Below are positions 29,872 through 38,011 of a stretch of DNA of 39,903 nucleotides, piece after piece. This stretch comes from Eubacteriales bacterium (GTDB lineage: Bacteria > Bacillota > Clostridia > Christensenellales > MB2-83), in contig JAHAZM010000058.1 of the NCBI GenBank assembly GCA_018385275.1, positions 1-39,903 of the forward strand, in the 5' to 3' direction. A program made the translations under genes and the position numbers. The first letter of the stretch is position 1, and each line of letters begins with the position of its first letter. The notes below the pieces were generated by a model, which worked only from the letters and a program-made list of their open reading frames with translations, ran no database searches and was not told the DNA's origin.

Positions 29872-30790
29872 AGTAAAAATAATGGATTTTGCCGCGGCGA
29901 TCGGGCTGGAGATCGTGCTCCCGAATTCAACGGGAGAAATGGAGCTCACCAGCGCGGATATCAATCGCGCGGGGCTGCAGTTGGCGGGATTCTTCGATTA
30001 TTTTGCCAATGATCGCGTTCAGATTATCGGAAACGTTGAGAGTTATTATCTGAAATCGATCGGATGTAAAGAGAAACTCGACGGTATTTTCGCGGATCTT
30101 TTTGCCTATCAATTTCCTTGCTTGATTTTTGCACACAATTGCGACGTTCTGGACATTGCCCTAAAATATGGGAAAATGTGTGATTGCCCGATTTTTAAAA
30201 CCAAGCAAACGACGACGCTGACGATCCAGAAACTGATCCCGTATCTGCAGTCGCTTCTGGCCGAAACGATTTCGCTGCACGGCGTCCTGATGGACGTATA
30301 CGGAGTAGGGATGCTTTTGCTGGGCAACAGCGGGATCGGTAAAAGCGAGACGGCGATGGAATTGGTAAAGCGCGAACATAGATTGGTAGCCGACGACGCG
30401 GTCGTGATCCGGAAGGTATCGCCGACGAGATTGGTCGGATGTTCGCCGGAAAATACGAAGTATCTCATGGAAATTCGCGGCGTCGGGATCATTAACGTAA
30501 AAGAAATGTATGGAATAGGAGCCGTCATCGACCGTAAAACCATCGATATGATCGTACAGATGCAGCCGTGGGACGATAATTTCAAGTACGATCGCATGGG
30601 AATCGAAACAAAGACGCATGAGATCCTGGGAATCGCGCTGCCGGAGTTGACAATTCCGATCCGTCCGGGGCGCAATTTGGCCATCATCATGGAGGTCGCC
30701 GCAAAAAATTACCGCTTAAAAGCGCTGGGATACAACGCGGCAGAAGAATTACTGAGCCGGGTCAATATGATTTACGCAGACGAAAAGTAA
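29864..30790 (+). CDS. hprK: HPr kinase/phosphorylase
   Basis: GNSGIGKSETAMELVKREHRLVADDAV, EIRGVGIINVKEMYGIGAV. Confidence 0.97.
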   Translation: MAKVKIMDFAAAIGLEIVLPNSTGEMELTSADINRAGLQLAGFFDYFANDRVQIIGNVESYYLKSIGCKEKLDGIFADLFAYQFPCLIFAHNCDVLDIALKYGKMCDCPIFKTKQTTTLTIQKLIPYLQSLLAETISLHGVLMDVYGVGMLLLGNSGIGKSETAMELVKREHRLVADDAVVIRKVSPTRLVGCSPENTKYLMEIRGVGIINVKEMYGIGAVIDRKTIDMIVQMQPWDDNFKYDRMGIETKTHEILGIALPELTIPIRPGRNLAIIMEVAAKNYRLKALGYNAAEELLSRVNMIYADEK

Positions 30791-30804
30791 GAGATTTCAG
30801 GAGG

Positions 30805-30843
30805 GCGCACAAAGGAAGAGGGTATACTTTGTGCGCTTTTCTT
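30805..30843 (+). terminator. Intrinsic terminator after hprK
   Basis: GCGCACAAAG ... CTTTGTGCGC then TTTTCTT. Confidence 0.8.
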
Positions 30844-30850
30844 AATGGAT

Positions 30851-30888
30851 ATATCTATTCGCAAAAGACAAGTTTTACGAAAAGATAT
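30851..30888. repeat. 38-bp inverted repeat, candidate dif-like Xer site
   Basis: ATATCTATTCGCAAAA - GACAAG - TTTTACGAAAAGATAT: 16-bp arms matching at 14/16 positions, 6-bp centre; directly upstream of the recombinase promoter. Confidence 0.6.
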
Positions 30889-30916
30889 TGACAAAAACGC
30901 CTAAAATACGTATAAT
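30888..30916 (+). promoter_or_regulatory. SigA promoter of the Xer-like recombinase gene
   Basis: TTGACA - 17 nt - TATAAT. Confidence 0.7.
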
Positions 30917-30948
30917 ATCAAGTAAGAACATAAACAAGGACGGATTTT

Positions 30949-32025
30949 ATGATTAACGAAGCCAAGGATTATTTTACGCAGCGCGAGAACGAAAAACTGC
31001 TCAATACGCGTGAGATCGTCAATACAATGCCGAAATTCGTGCGTGAATTCTTTTTATATCTCGGTGACAAAACGCTTTCCCTGACGCGATTGAATTATGC
31101 CTACGATCTGCGGCTGTTCTTTCATTATTTGATTACGGAACGTCATGCGGATTTTCCATACGATGATATAGCGGAACTGACGATTGCGGATATGCAGCGC
31201 ATTTCCGCGTTCGATATTGAGGAATTCATTCATTATCTCGATATTTATGAAACGGCCGACGATCGTACGATCACAAATCACGAAGCCGGAAAATGCCGTA
31301 AACTCTCGAGTCTGCGCAGTTTTTTCAAGTTTTTGTTCAAGCATGAATACATCATTTCAAACCCGGCTCAGCTGGTCGATTATCCTCATTTGCGCGAAAA
31401 AGTAATCATTCGTTTGGATCCCGACGAAATTGATAAGCTCCTTGCCGTCGTGGAATCCGGTGCTTCTTTATCAAAACAGCAGATGGCTTTTCACGCTGTC
31501 ACCAAAACCCGCGACGTGGCGATCATCACGCTTTTACTCGGGACCGGTATCCGCGTCAGCGAATGCGTGGGTCTCAACCTTTCGGACGTTAATTTTGAAG
31601 ATAACAGTTTTAAAATCACTCGGAAAGGCGGTAACGAGGCCATTTTATACTTCGGCGACGAGGTTTCCGAGGCGCTTCAAGCTTATTTGATCCGTCGTCT
31701 GGAAATCGTACCGGCGGTGGAAGCCGATCAGGAAGCGTTCTTTTTATCGATCCAAAATCGTCGCATTACTCCTCGTTCAGTCGAAAACATGGTCAAAAAA
31801 TACGCGCGGATCGCGGCGCCGCTCAAAAAAATCACCCCGCATAAACTACGCAGCTCCTACGGCACTATGCTCTACAGTGAAACCGGCGACATTTATCTGG
31901 TTGCAGACGTTTTAGGTCATAAAGACGTCAATACAACAAGAAAACACTACGCGCATATGGAACAATCCAGGCGGAAGATGGCTTCCGAGATCATCCGTTT
32001 ACGAAAAAAAGACCCGACAGATTGA
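30949..32025 (+). CDS. Tyrosine recombinase, XerS/XerC-like
   Basis: Catalytic motifs GTGIRVSECVGL, HKLRSSYGTML, LGHKDVNTTRKHYAH; 358 aa with an N-terminal extension like single-recombinase Xer proteins. Confidence 0.88.
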   Translation: MINEAKDYFTQRENEKLLNTREIVNTMPKFVREFFLYLGDKTLSLTRLNYAYDLRLFFHYLITERHADFPYDDIAELTIADMQRISAFDIEEFIHYLDIYETADDRTITNHEAGKCRKLSSLRSFFKFLFKHEYIISNPAQLVDYPHLREKVIIRLDPDEIDKLLAVVESGASLSKQQMAFHAVTKTRDVAIITLLLGTGIRVSECVGLNLSDVNFEDNSFKITRKGGNEAILYFGDEVSEALQAYLIRRLEIVPAVEADQEAFFLSIQNRRITPRSVENMVKKYARIAAPLKKITPHKLRSSYGTMLYSETGDIYLVADVLGHKDVNTTRKHYAHMEQSRRKMASEIIRLRKKDPTD

Positions 32026-32110
32026 AAACGCTGTCTTGCTCTGCGCTTCTTACGGACAGGCGCTCTCTTCTTTGATTAAATGAAAACGATTTCAAACGGC
32101 TGAAGAGAAG

Positions 32111-32153
32111 GCCCGGCACAGTATTTCATCTGCTGTGCCGGGCTCTTTGTTTG
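32111..32153. terminator. Intrinsic terminator at the convergent end of the recombinase gene
   Basis: GCCCGGCACAG-tatttcatctg-CTGTGCCGGGC then TCTTTGTTT. Confidence 0.8.
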
Positions 32154-32162
32154 ACGTCTCCC

Positions 32163-32330
32163 CTACTCGCTGATTTCGTCCGGGTAAACGGCGGAAATGA
32201 TGATTTCTTTATAATCCGGCTGTTCATCCAGGCATTTGCAGCAGTTATCACAGATCTTGTTCGGGTCGAGATCGCAGCGCTTGCATTCTCCGCAATGGAT
32301 GCATTCTCTGTCGTACAGCACACATTCCAC
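32163..32330 (-). CDS. Small Cys-rich protein (55 aa), possible metal/Fe-S binding
   Basis: Not in the ORF track (too short, GTG start). Minus-strand reading: MECVLYDRECIHCGECKRCDLDPNKICDNCCKCLDEQPDYKEIIISAVYPDEISE*; AAAGGAGGGG upstream of the GTG. Confidence 0.7.
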   Translation of the reverse strand: MECVLYDRECIHCGECKRCDLDPNKICDNCCKCLDEQPDYKEIIISAVYPDEISE

Positions 32331-32389
32331 CGCTCTCCCCTCCTTTTATAACGATGGGCCGCCGTAACGTCGGCGGCTGATAAACGGTT

Positions 32390-32476
32390 TGGTGCCGAAG
32401 ACCGGGATCGAACCGGTATGGTTTTTACACCGCGGGATTTTAAGTCCCGTGCGTCTGCCTGTTCCGCCACTTCGGC
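32390..32476 (-). tRNA. tRNA-Leu(UAA), CCA encoded
   Basis: Minus strand GCCGAAGTGGCGGAACAGGCAGACGCACGGGACTTAAAATCCCGCGGTGTAAAAACCATACCGGTTCGATCCCGGTCTTCGGCACCA; anticodon TAA, long variable arm. Confidence 0.95.
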
Positions 32477-32539
32477 TTGGCTTCAATACCGGGTTATCAT
32501 ATCACGGCGTATGGAGTTTGTCAATATAAAGCCGCCGGG

Positions 32540-32725
32540 TCAACCGGCGGCGATATCGGTATTGACGGGGATCTCCTCGCGGATCCGACGACTGATTAAT
32601 TCATAGCGGTTGGTACAGGCCCTGGCGCCGGCGATCTTATATTCACAGGCGCTGCAGATCATTTTACCGCGAATCAGGATGTTGATTTCCTTGGCTTTCC
32701 CGCAGATACAGCATATTTTTTTCAT
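32540..32725 (-). CDS. Gin/CsfB-like anti-sigma-G factor (zinc-binding, 61 aa)
   Basis: MKKICCICGKAKEINILIRGKMICSACEYKIAGA...: CxxC...CxxC arrangement and size as in Gin. Confidence 0.65.
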   Translation of the reverse strand: MKKICCICGKAKEINILIRGKMICSACEYKIAGARACTNRYELISRRIREEIPVNTDIAAG

Positions 32726-32802
32726 ATCGACTCCCCCTTATCCTGCTCATCAATACGATTCTTTCCATCGTACTGCATAATATTCAGGAGGGAGAAAAAA
32801 AG

Positions 32803-33468
32803 TTACCGATACAATCCGCCGAGAAAATTGGTGACGTTTTCGTCAAAGGTGCTCTGATCGATAGGGGATTTCATATGCCCGGCGAGCCAGAGGAGCGCTC
32901 GATTGGCCATTTCTTGATTCTGAGAATAGGATGTCAGACCGACATAGATCCCGGCGGTATTGAGACGAAGGTTTTCAAACCCGCGGAAGTAAGAAAGCGG
33001 GATGCCGTAGACGACGCCGTTGACGGACAAGCACGTATCCGTTTCCAGATCGTCAAATATAGCGTTTGAGGTGATCAGTTCATCCAAAGGACGCATGGCT
33101 CCGCGTTCGGCGGATAATTGAGCGTAATTTCTGTTCAGAATGAACAAGTCGCCTTCGGAGGTGTACATCCAGGAACCGATCAGCACGCCGGCGTCGTTGG
33201 TCACAACGTCGCGAAAATAAAAGGTTACTTCCTTCTGTGTTTCGAAGCCGTCGCTGTGGAGGATTTGGTCGGCTATATATGGCAAAGCATAGTCGGCGCA
33301 GGCGGGAGTCACCATCATAATATCGATCCGCTGTTCGTGGGGCGTTTCTTTTTTGTTGAGCAATACGGCAAACGAAGTGAGCGCGACGGCCGCCACGGCA
33401 ATGACGATATACCAATACCACATCGTCTTGATATGATGTTTGGCCCGGATCAGGAATTCTCTTTTCAT
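32803..33468 (-). CDS. Hypothetical membrane-anchored protein
   Basis: Single N-terminal TM helix (WYWYIVIAVAAVALTSFAVLL) and ~180-aa extracytoplasmic domain. Confidence 0.75.
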   Translation of the reverse strand: MKREFLIRAKHHIKTMWYWYIVIAVAAVALTSFAVLLNKKETPHEQRIDIMMVTPACADYALPYIADQILHSDGFETQKEVTFYFRDVVTNDAGVLIGSWMYTSEGDLFILNRNYAQLSAERGAMRPLDELITSNAIFDDLETDTCLSVNGVVYGIPLSYFRGFENLRLNTAGIYVGLTSYSQNQEMANRALLWLAGHMKSPIDQSTFDENVTNFLGGLYR

Positions 33469-33480
33469 GGGGCACCTGCC

Positions 33481-34944
33481 TTATTTCCGAAGGGTCTTGA
33501 GCAAGGGATAGAGTTGACGGTACGTCCGGTATTTTTCGCTGAGCAAAGCCGCCTCCGTCGGATCCGGACGAATCGTTTCACGAACGGAAGTCAATTGCCC
33601 GGCAGCGGCTTCGCAAGACGGATACAGGCCGGAAGCGACCATCGCCAGAAGAACGGCGCCGAAGGAAGGCCCCTGCTCTGTCGTCAGAATATGAACGTCA
33701 AGCCCGAGGACGTTGGCAAAAATACGCCGCCATTCCGCGCTTTTTGCGCCGCCGCCGCAAAGATTGGTCGAAGTCGGATTCACGCCGTTGGAGCGCGCTA
33801 TTTCCATGCAATCGCGGAGCGAAAAAGCGACGCCTTCCATAATAGCGCGCGACATCTGCTCGCGCGTGGTCGTGGCGGTAAGGCCGATAAAAGCGCCCTT
33901 GGCTCTCACGTCGTTGTGCGGGCTTCTTTCTCCGTTGAGATAAGGAAGAAAATACAGATCGGGATCGGAAGAAACCGTGGTGACGCCGCGTTCATCTTCC
34001 GCGTAATCGCCGGTTTTCAGAATGCTCTCAAGCCACCAGCTGCGGCAGCTGGCCGCTGAAAGAGTACAGCCCATCAGATGCCAGCCTCCGTTGGCGTGTA
34101 CAAAGCTGTGGAGAGCGTTGTTCGGGTCGACACTGAAAGCGGATTGAGCGATGAAAATCGTTCCGCTGGTGCCGAGCGAAATATTGCAGCTTCCGTGTGT
34201 CAGGGTGTTGGTTCCGACTGCTGCGGCGGCGTTGTCCCCTGCTCCCGCGGCGACGACGGCATCCGGATTGAAGCCGAAACGACGAGCGATCTCCGGTCTG
34301 ATCGTGCCTACCGGCTGATAGCTTTCATATAAAGGAGGAAGCTGGTCGATACGGATCCCGCAGACACGGCACATTTCACGAGACCAGCATTTATGCGCGA
34401 CATCCAGCAACAGCGTTCCGGACGCGTCGGAATAATCCGTGGAAAACTGCCCGGTCAAATAGTAAACGATATAATCTTTCGGCAGCAGGATCATCGCGAT
34501 ACGCGCGAAGTTTTCCGGCTCGTGTTTCCGCAACCACAGCAATTTCGGCGCGGTAAAGCCGGCAAAAGCGATGTTTCCGGTCCGGAGGGAAAGTTCCTCA
34601 CGTCCGACGGTTTCGTTCAAATATGCCGTTTCTGCTTCGGTTCTGCCGTCGTTCCAAAGAATACAGGGGCGAATCACGGCGCCCTGCTCGTCCAGCGCCA
34701 CGAGACCGTGCATCTGACCGGCTACGGAAAGGCCGACGATCTCAGAAGCGTATCCGTCGATCAGGGGAGGAAGGATCTTTTCAAGAGCGGTCAGCCAATC
34801 CGCGCAATTCTGCTCGGTCCATCCTTTGGCTGGATACAGAACGTTATAATCGGCGGAACAGGTGCGGAGAATACTGCCTGCGGCGTTTGCCAGAATTCCT
34901 TTTAGGGATGAAGTGCCAAGATCAAGGCCGATATAGTATTTCAT
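33481..34944 (-). CDS. xylB: Xylulokinase (FGGY family)
   Basis: MKYYIGLDLGTSSLKGILAN..., SVAGQMHGLVALDEQGAVIRPCILWNDGRTEAE, GVAFSLRDCMEIARSNGVNPTSTNLCGGGAKSAEWRRIFANVLG. Confidence 0.93.
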   Translation of the reverse strand: MKYYIGLDLGTSSLKGILANAAGSILRTCSADYNVLYPAKGWTEQNCADWLTALEKILPPLIDGYASEIVGLSVAGQMHGLVALDEQGAVIRPCILWNDGRTEAETAYLNETVGREELSLRTGNIAFAGFTAPKLLWLRKHEPENFARIAMILLPKDYIVYYLTGQFSTDYSDASGTLLLDVAHKCWSREMCRVCGIRIDQLPPLYESYQPVGTIRPEIARRFGFNPDAVVAAGAGDNAAAAVGTNTLTHGSCNISLGTSGTIFIAQSAFSVDPNNALHSFVHANGGWHLMGCTLSAASCRSWWLESILKTGDYAEDERGVTTVSSDPDLYFLPYLNGERSPHNDVRAKGAFIGLTATTTREQMSRAIMEGVAFSLRDCMEIARSNGVNPTSTNLCGGGAKSAEWRRIFANVLGLDVHILTTEQGPSFGAVLLAMVASGLYPSCEAAAGQLTSVRETIRPDPTEAALLSEKYRTYRQLYPLLKTLRK

Positions 34945-34983
34945 AAGGCGTTTCCCTCCTGTTATGTTTGGATGAGAGGAAGA

Positions 34984-36972
34984 CTATTTACTAAAAATGA
35001 GCGTGAGGCTATCCAGCGGCTGAGCGTATTGGATCTTGATGGAAAGATCGACGGCGGACAGGATCTTATCGAGCGCGGAAGAAACCGATTCTCCCGGGAT
35101 CGCAAGTTTGAAATCAAACGACGAGGCCCCGGCCGGCGCCGACTCGTAGACATGCCGGATCACCGCGGCGGCGTCCTCAACGTTGGTAAAGCGCAGAGAA
35201 TAGGTTTTCCCGTTGAACTGATAAGCGATCTGAGAATAAATGTCGACTGCGTTTGTGGCATTGATTTCAGGAAAATACCTGCCATCGGCGGCGGCTACGG
35301 CGGAATACTGCTGGTCTGTCAGCAAGAAGTATGCGTAAGTGAAGACCATTTCTTTCCCAACGATCGTGCCGCCGCTCGTGGCGTCGACGACGTACCAGTT
35401 TCCGCCAAGCTGCACCTTGTTCCAGGCGTGGGAGACGCCCTCTTTCGTGACGCCGGTCACGCGAACGCAGGGAATGCCCTCGATACCGCAGAGCGCGGCA
35501 TAGGCTTTGCTGATACCGTCGCAGACGGCCAGATGATCGTTGAATACGCCTTCCATATAGAAAGCGTTATAAGCGGACAGATTCTTGACGCCTTTCTTCG
35601 TCAAAGACAGCACGTAGTCGTCATAGGTGATCTCGGAAGCCAGGTATTCATAGATCGCTTTGGCTTTTTCCCACTCCGTCATGTCGTTGCGGACAATGCG
35701 GCGCAGGACGTTTTTCATGGAATTATAAAGCGAGGTCAGAGCGGTATTCGACGCGTCGATTACCGGTCGGTATCCGTGCTCGATGGCATAAAACAGCGCG
35801 TCGGAATTATTGACGAAAAAGGATTCCGGCCGCTTTTCAACCGCAAAATCATTAAACGAAGCGCTGCGGACATTGGGATAGGCGCCGATATTCAAGCTGG
35901 CAATGCGGGTATAGGCAACGGTCGGAGATTTTTTGGTCGCCATTTCCTCGAAAGACAATGAAATCGTCAGGACAGTATCGAGGAAGGAGGCGTTGACTTT
36001 ATAGTTATTCAGTGTTAAGCCGTTGTCGATCAGATATTGCAGCAGATTATTGACGCTGGGAACGGAGAAGGACAGAAAGAACTCCTTTTCGGGTACGCGG
36101 TTCAGAATCATGATATTGAACTGATGAAGCAGTTCTTCGCGGGAAGAAAGTTTGGAGTCCTCGCCGTTCGGTCTTTCTGCGCGGCCGTAAAGGGTCAGGT
36201 TTCCGACCGGCATCGCCGTGCCGATATACGGAATCGTGTAAGAAGAATCTGTATACCAGACGATCTCTTTACCGGACGGAGGCGTGACGTTCCACGGAGA
36301 TAAAAAGGTCAAGCTCTCCCCTGCCTCTATGTACTGGGCGTAAAGATTCGCGTTATAATAATAACGGCAGATCTGACTGTCGGCAAAGTGTGCGTCGATG
36401 CGGACGGATTTTGTGACGTTGTTATAGCGGCAGCCGTCGAAGAGACCGTCGTATTCCCATCCGAGAAAGATATTGACTTCCTCTCCGATGATGGACGATT
36501 CAACGTTCGGATACGTGATCACGTCTCCGTAATGAGCGTCGCAGCTGGCTACGAGCTCGCCTTTGACGTAGATATCATAGTGATAAACGATCGGCTCGAC
36601 GGTATATAGCATCACAAAGCGCGTATCGGCGCTCAATTTATACGGGAAAACCTCCGGAACGCCGTCGCCGTCGGCGTCCCAGCCGATCAGGGTATAACGA
36701 GCCTCCACGTCGTCGTTCAGCGTGACGTTCGGCTCGGGGATCAAAGTCCCGTCCGGGAGGGTCTGTCTGCCAAGGATCGTGCTCCCCTGAACGTATTCAC
36801 ACGTATAGGTCGCTGACGAAGGTGAAGTCGGTCTCACGGCAGCGGGCTGCGTCGACGTCGAGGGGTCGCGCGTAGTCGCAGGAATCAGGATATGACACCC
36901 GGAGAGAAAAACGGTAACCAACAAAACACAGAAAACAACCAGAAAAAGCGAGAACTTTTTTGATTCCAACAT
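34984..36972 (-). CDS. Lipoprotein with InlB-like repeats and transglutaminase-like domain
   Basis: Lipobox VFLSGC; FIGWDADGDG-type InlB repeats; transglutaminase-like triad region VCDGISKAYAALCGIEGIPCVRVTG...SHAWNKVQLGGNWYVVDAT. Confidence 0.82.
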   Translation of the reverse strand: MLESKKFSLFLVVFCVLLVTVFLSGCHILIPATTRDPSTSTQPAAVRPTSPSSATYTCEYVQGSTILGRQTLPDGTLIPEPNVTLNDDVEARYTLIGWDADGDGVPEVFPYKLSADTRFVMLYTVEPIVYHYDIYVKGELVASCDAHYGDVITYPNVESSIIGEEVNIFLGWEYDGLFDGCRYNNVTKSVRIDAHFADSQICRYYYNANLYAQYIEAGESLTFLSPWNVTPPSGKEIVWYTDSSYTIPYIGTAMPVGNLTLYGRAERPNGEDSKLSSREELLHQFNIMILNRVPEKEFFLSFSVPSVNNLLQYLIDNGLTLNNYKVNASFLDTVLTISLSFEEMATKKSPTVAYTRIASLNIGAYPNVRSASFNDFAVEKRPESFFVNNSDALFYAIEHGYRPVIDASNTALTSLYNSMKNVLRRIVRNDMTEWEKAKAIYEYLASEITYDDYVLSLTKKGVKNLSAYNAFYMEGVFNDHLAVCDGISKAYAALCGIEGIPCVRVTGVTKEGVSHAWNKVQLGGNWYVVDATSGGTIVGKEMVFTYAYFLLTDQQYSAVAAADGRYFPEINATNAVDIYSQIAYQFNGKTYSLRFTNVEDAAAVIRHVYESAPAGASSFDFKLAIPGESVSSALDKILSAVDLSIKIQYAQPLDSLTLIFSK

Positions 36973-37002
36973 GCTGTCTTCTCCTCATGATAGGATAAAA
37001 GA

Positions 37003-37031
37003 ATTATAGCATAAAACGGAGGGGACAGCAA
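37003..37031 (-). promoter_or_regulatory. Promoter of the lipoprotein gene
   Basis: Minus strand TTGCTG - 17 nt - TATAAT. Confidence 0.5.
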
Positions 37032-37039
37032 GGTTATTT

Positions 37040-37978
37040 TCACAGGAGACGCGTCATCATTTTCATCATAGCGCGCTTATGTTCCATCAGGGAATGAGCG
37101 TAGATGCTCAGCGTAACGGACGGATTGGCGTGCCCCAGAATCTCCGAAAGGGTCTTGATATCCATGCCGTTTTCGATCGCGCGCGTGGCGAAGGTATGTC
37201 GAAGAGCGTGAAAGCTGACGTGGCGGATGCCGAGGCGTTTCAGCATTTCGTCATAGCGCCAACGACAGGCCCACGGGGCCATTTGGGAACCGTCACGATA
37301 TGAGCAGACGTAATTTCCGTCAACGAGAATTTTCAAGCGCCGCAAACCGTTCAGGATATGATCGGGAAGCGGGATCGATCGATAAGACGTCATGGATTTC
37401 GGCGCGTCCGTCATCAATATCCAGCGTCCGCTCGCGTCACAGCTATTATAAACGGTTTTATTCACAAACAGGAGTTCACGCTCAAAATCGACGTCATCCC
37501 AAGTCAGGGCGCATAACTCCCCTATTCGCAGACCGGTATAAAGGCAAAGGATGTAGCAATAGTATTCCGGATTATCGCTTAGATCTATAAAGCGCTCGAT
37601 TGCTTTCTGTTCCTGTACCGTGAAGCATTTGATCTCTGTATGATAGGATTTCGGCGCACGTCGGATTCTTATACAGGGATTTTTTTCGATCAATTCCAGA
37701 TCAACGGCGTAGTTATACGCGCATTGTAAAGTCACGTACGTATTGTTGACCGTGCCGGGTGAAAGCAGTCTGCCGGTGCGAAGGCTCACGGTTTTTCTCA
37801 GGTCGTTCACAAAAGCCTGCACATCTTTGCGGGTGATCGTATCAAGTTCCATTTCAGACAAACTGCTCTGCTCTATGTAATTCCGGATGTTACTGCGGTA
37901 GCGTACATAAGTCTGGTGCTTGACGTTTCCTTTATGGTGATTTTCCAACCAGTCGTCTAAAAACTCAATCAGTTTCAT
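37040..37978 (-). CDS. Tyrosine site-specific integrase/recombinase
   Basis: MKLIEFLDDWLENHHKGNVKHQTYVRYRSNIRNYI...; catalytic LYTGLRIGELCALTWDDVD, FHALRHTFATRAIENGMD, LGHANPSVTLSIYAHSL; RBS GGAGGAG at 37979-37990. The 622-aa ORF-track start is an antisense read-through of the neighbour. Confidence 0.92.
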   Translation of the reverse strand: MKLIEFLDDWLENHHKGNVKHQTYVRYRSNIRNYIEQSSLSEMELDTITRKDVQAFVNDLRKTVSLRTGRLLSPGTVNNTYVTLQCAYNYAVDLELIEKNPCIRIRRAPKSYHTEIKCFTVQEQKAIERFIDLSDNPEYYCYILCLYTGLRIGELCALTWDDVDFERELLFVNKTVYNSCDASGRWILMTDAPKSMTSYRSIPLPDHILNGLRRLKILVDGNYVCSYRDGSQMAPWACRWRYDEMLKRLGIRHVSFHALRHTFATRAIENGMDIKTLSEILGHANPSVTLSIYAHSLMEHKRAMMKMMTRLL

Positions 37979-38011
37979 AAACTCCTCCATTATGCATGAT
38001 GAATCTTGTAT

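Noticed and set aside
32126-32470. 114-aa minus-strand ORF MAEQADARDLKSRGVKTIPVRSRSSAPN...
   Set aside because: Classic spurious translation of a tRNA-Leu gene; replaced by the tRNA and the 55-aa Cys-rich CDS.
30949-32476. Integrative element inserted at the tRNA-Leu 3' end with the Xer-like gene as its integrase
   Set aside because: No repeated tRNA 3' end seen and no element cargo; a housekeeping XerS-like reading with an adjacent dif-like repeat fits better.
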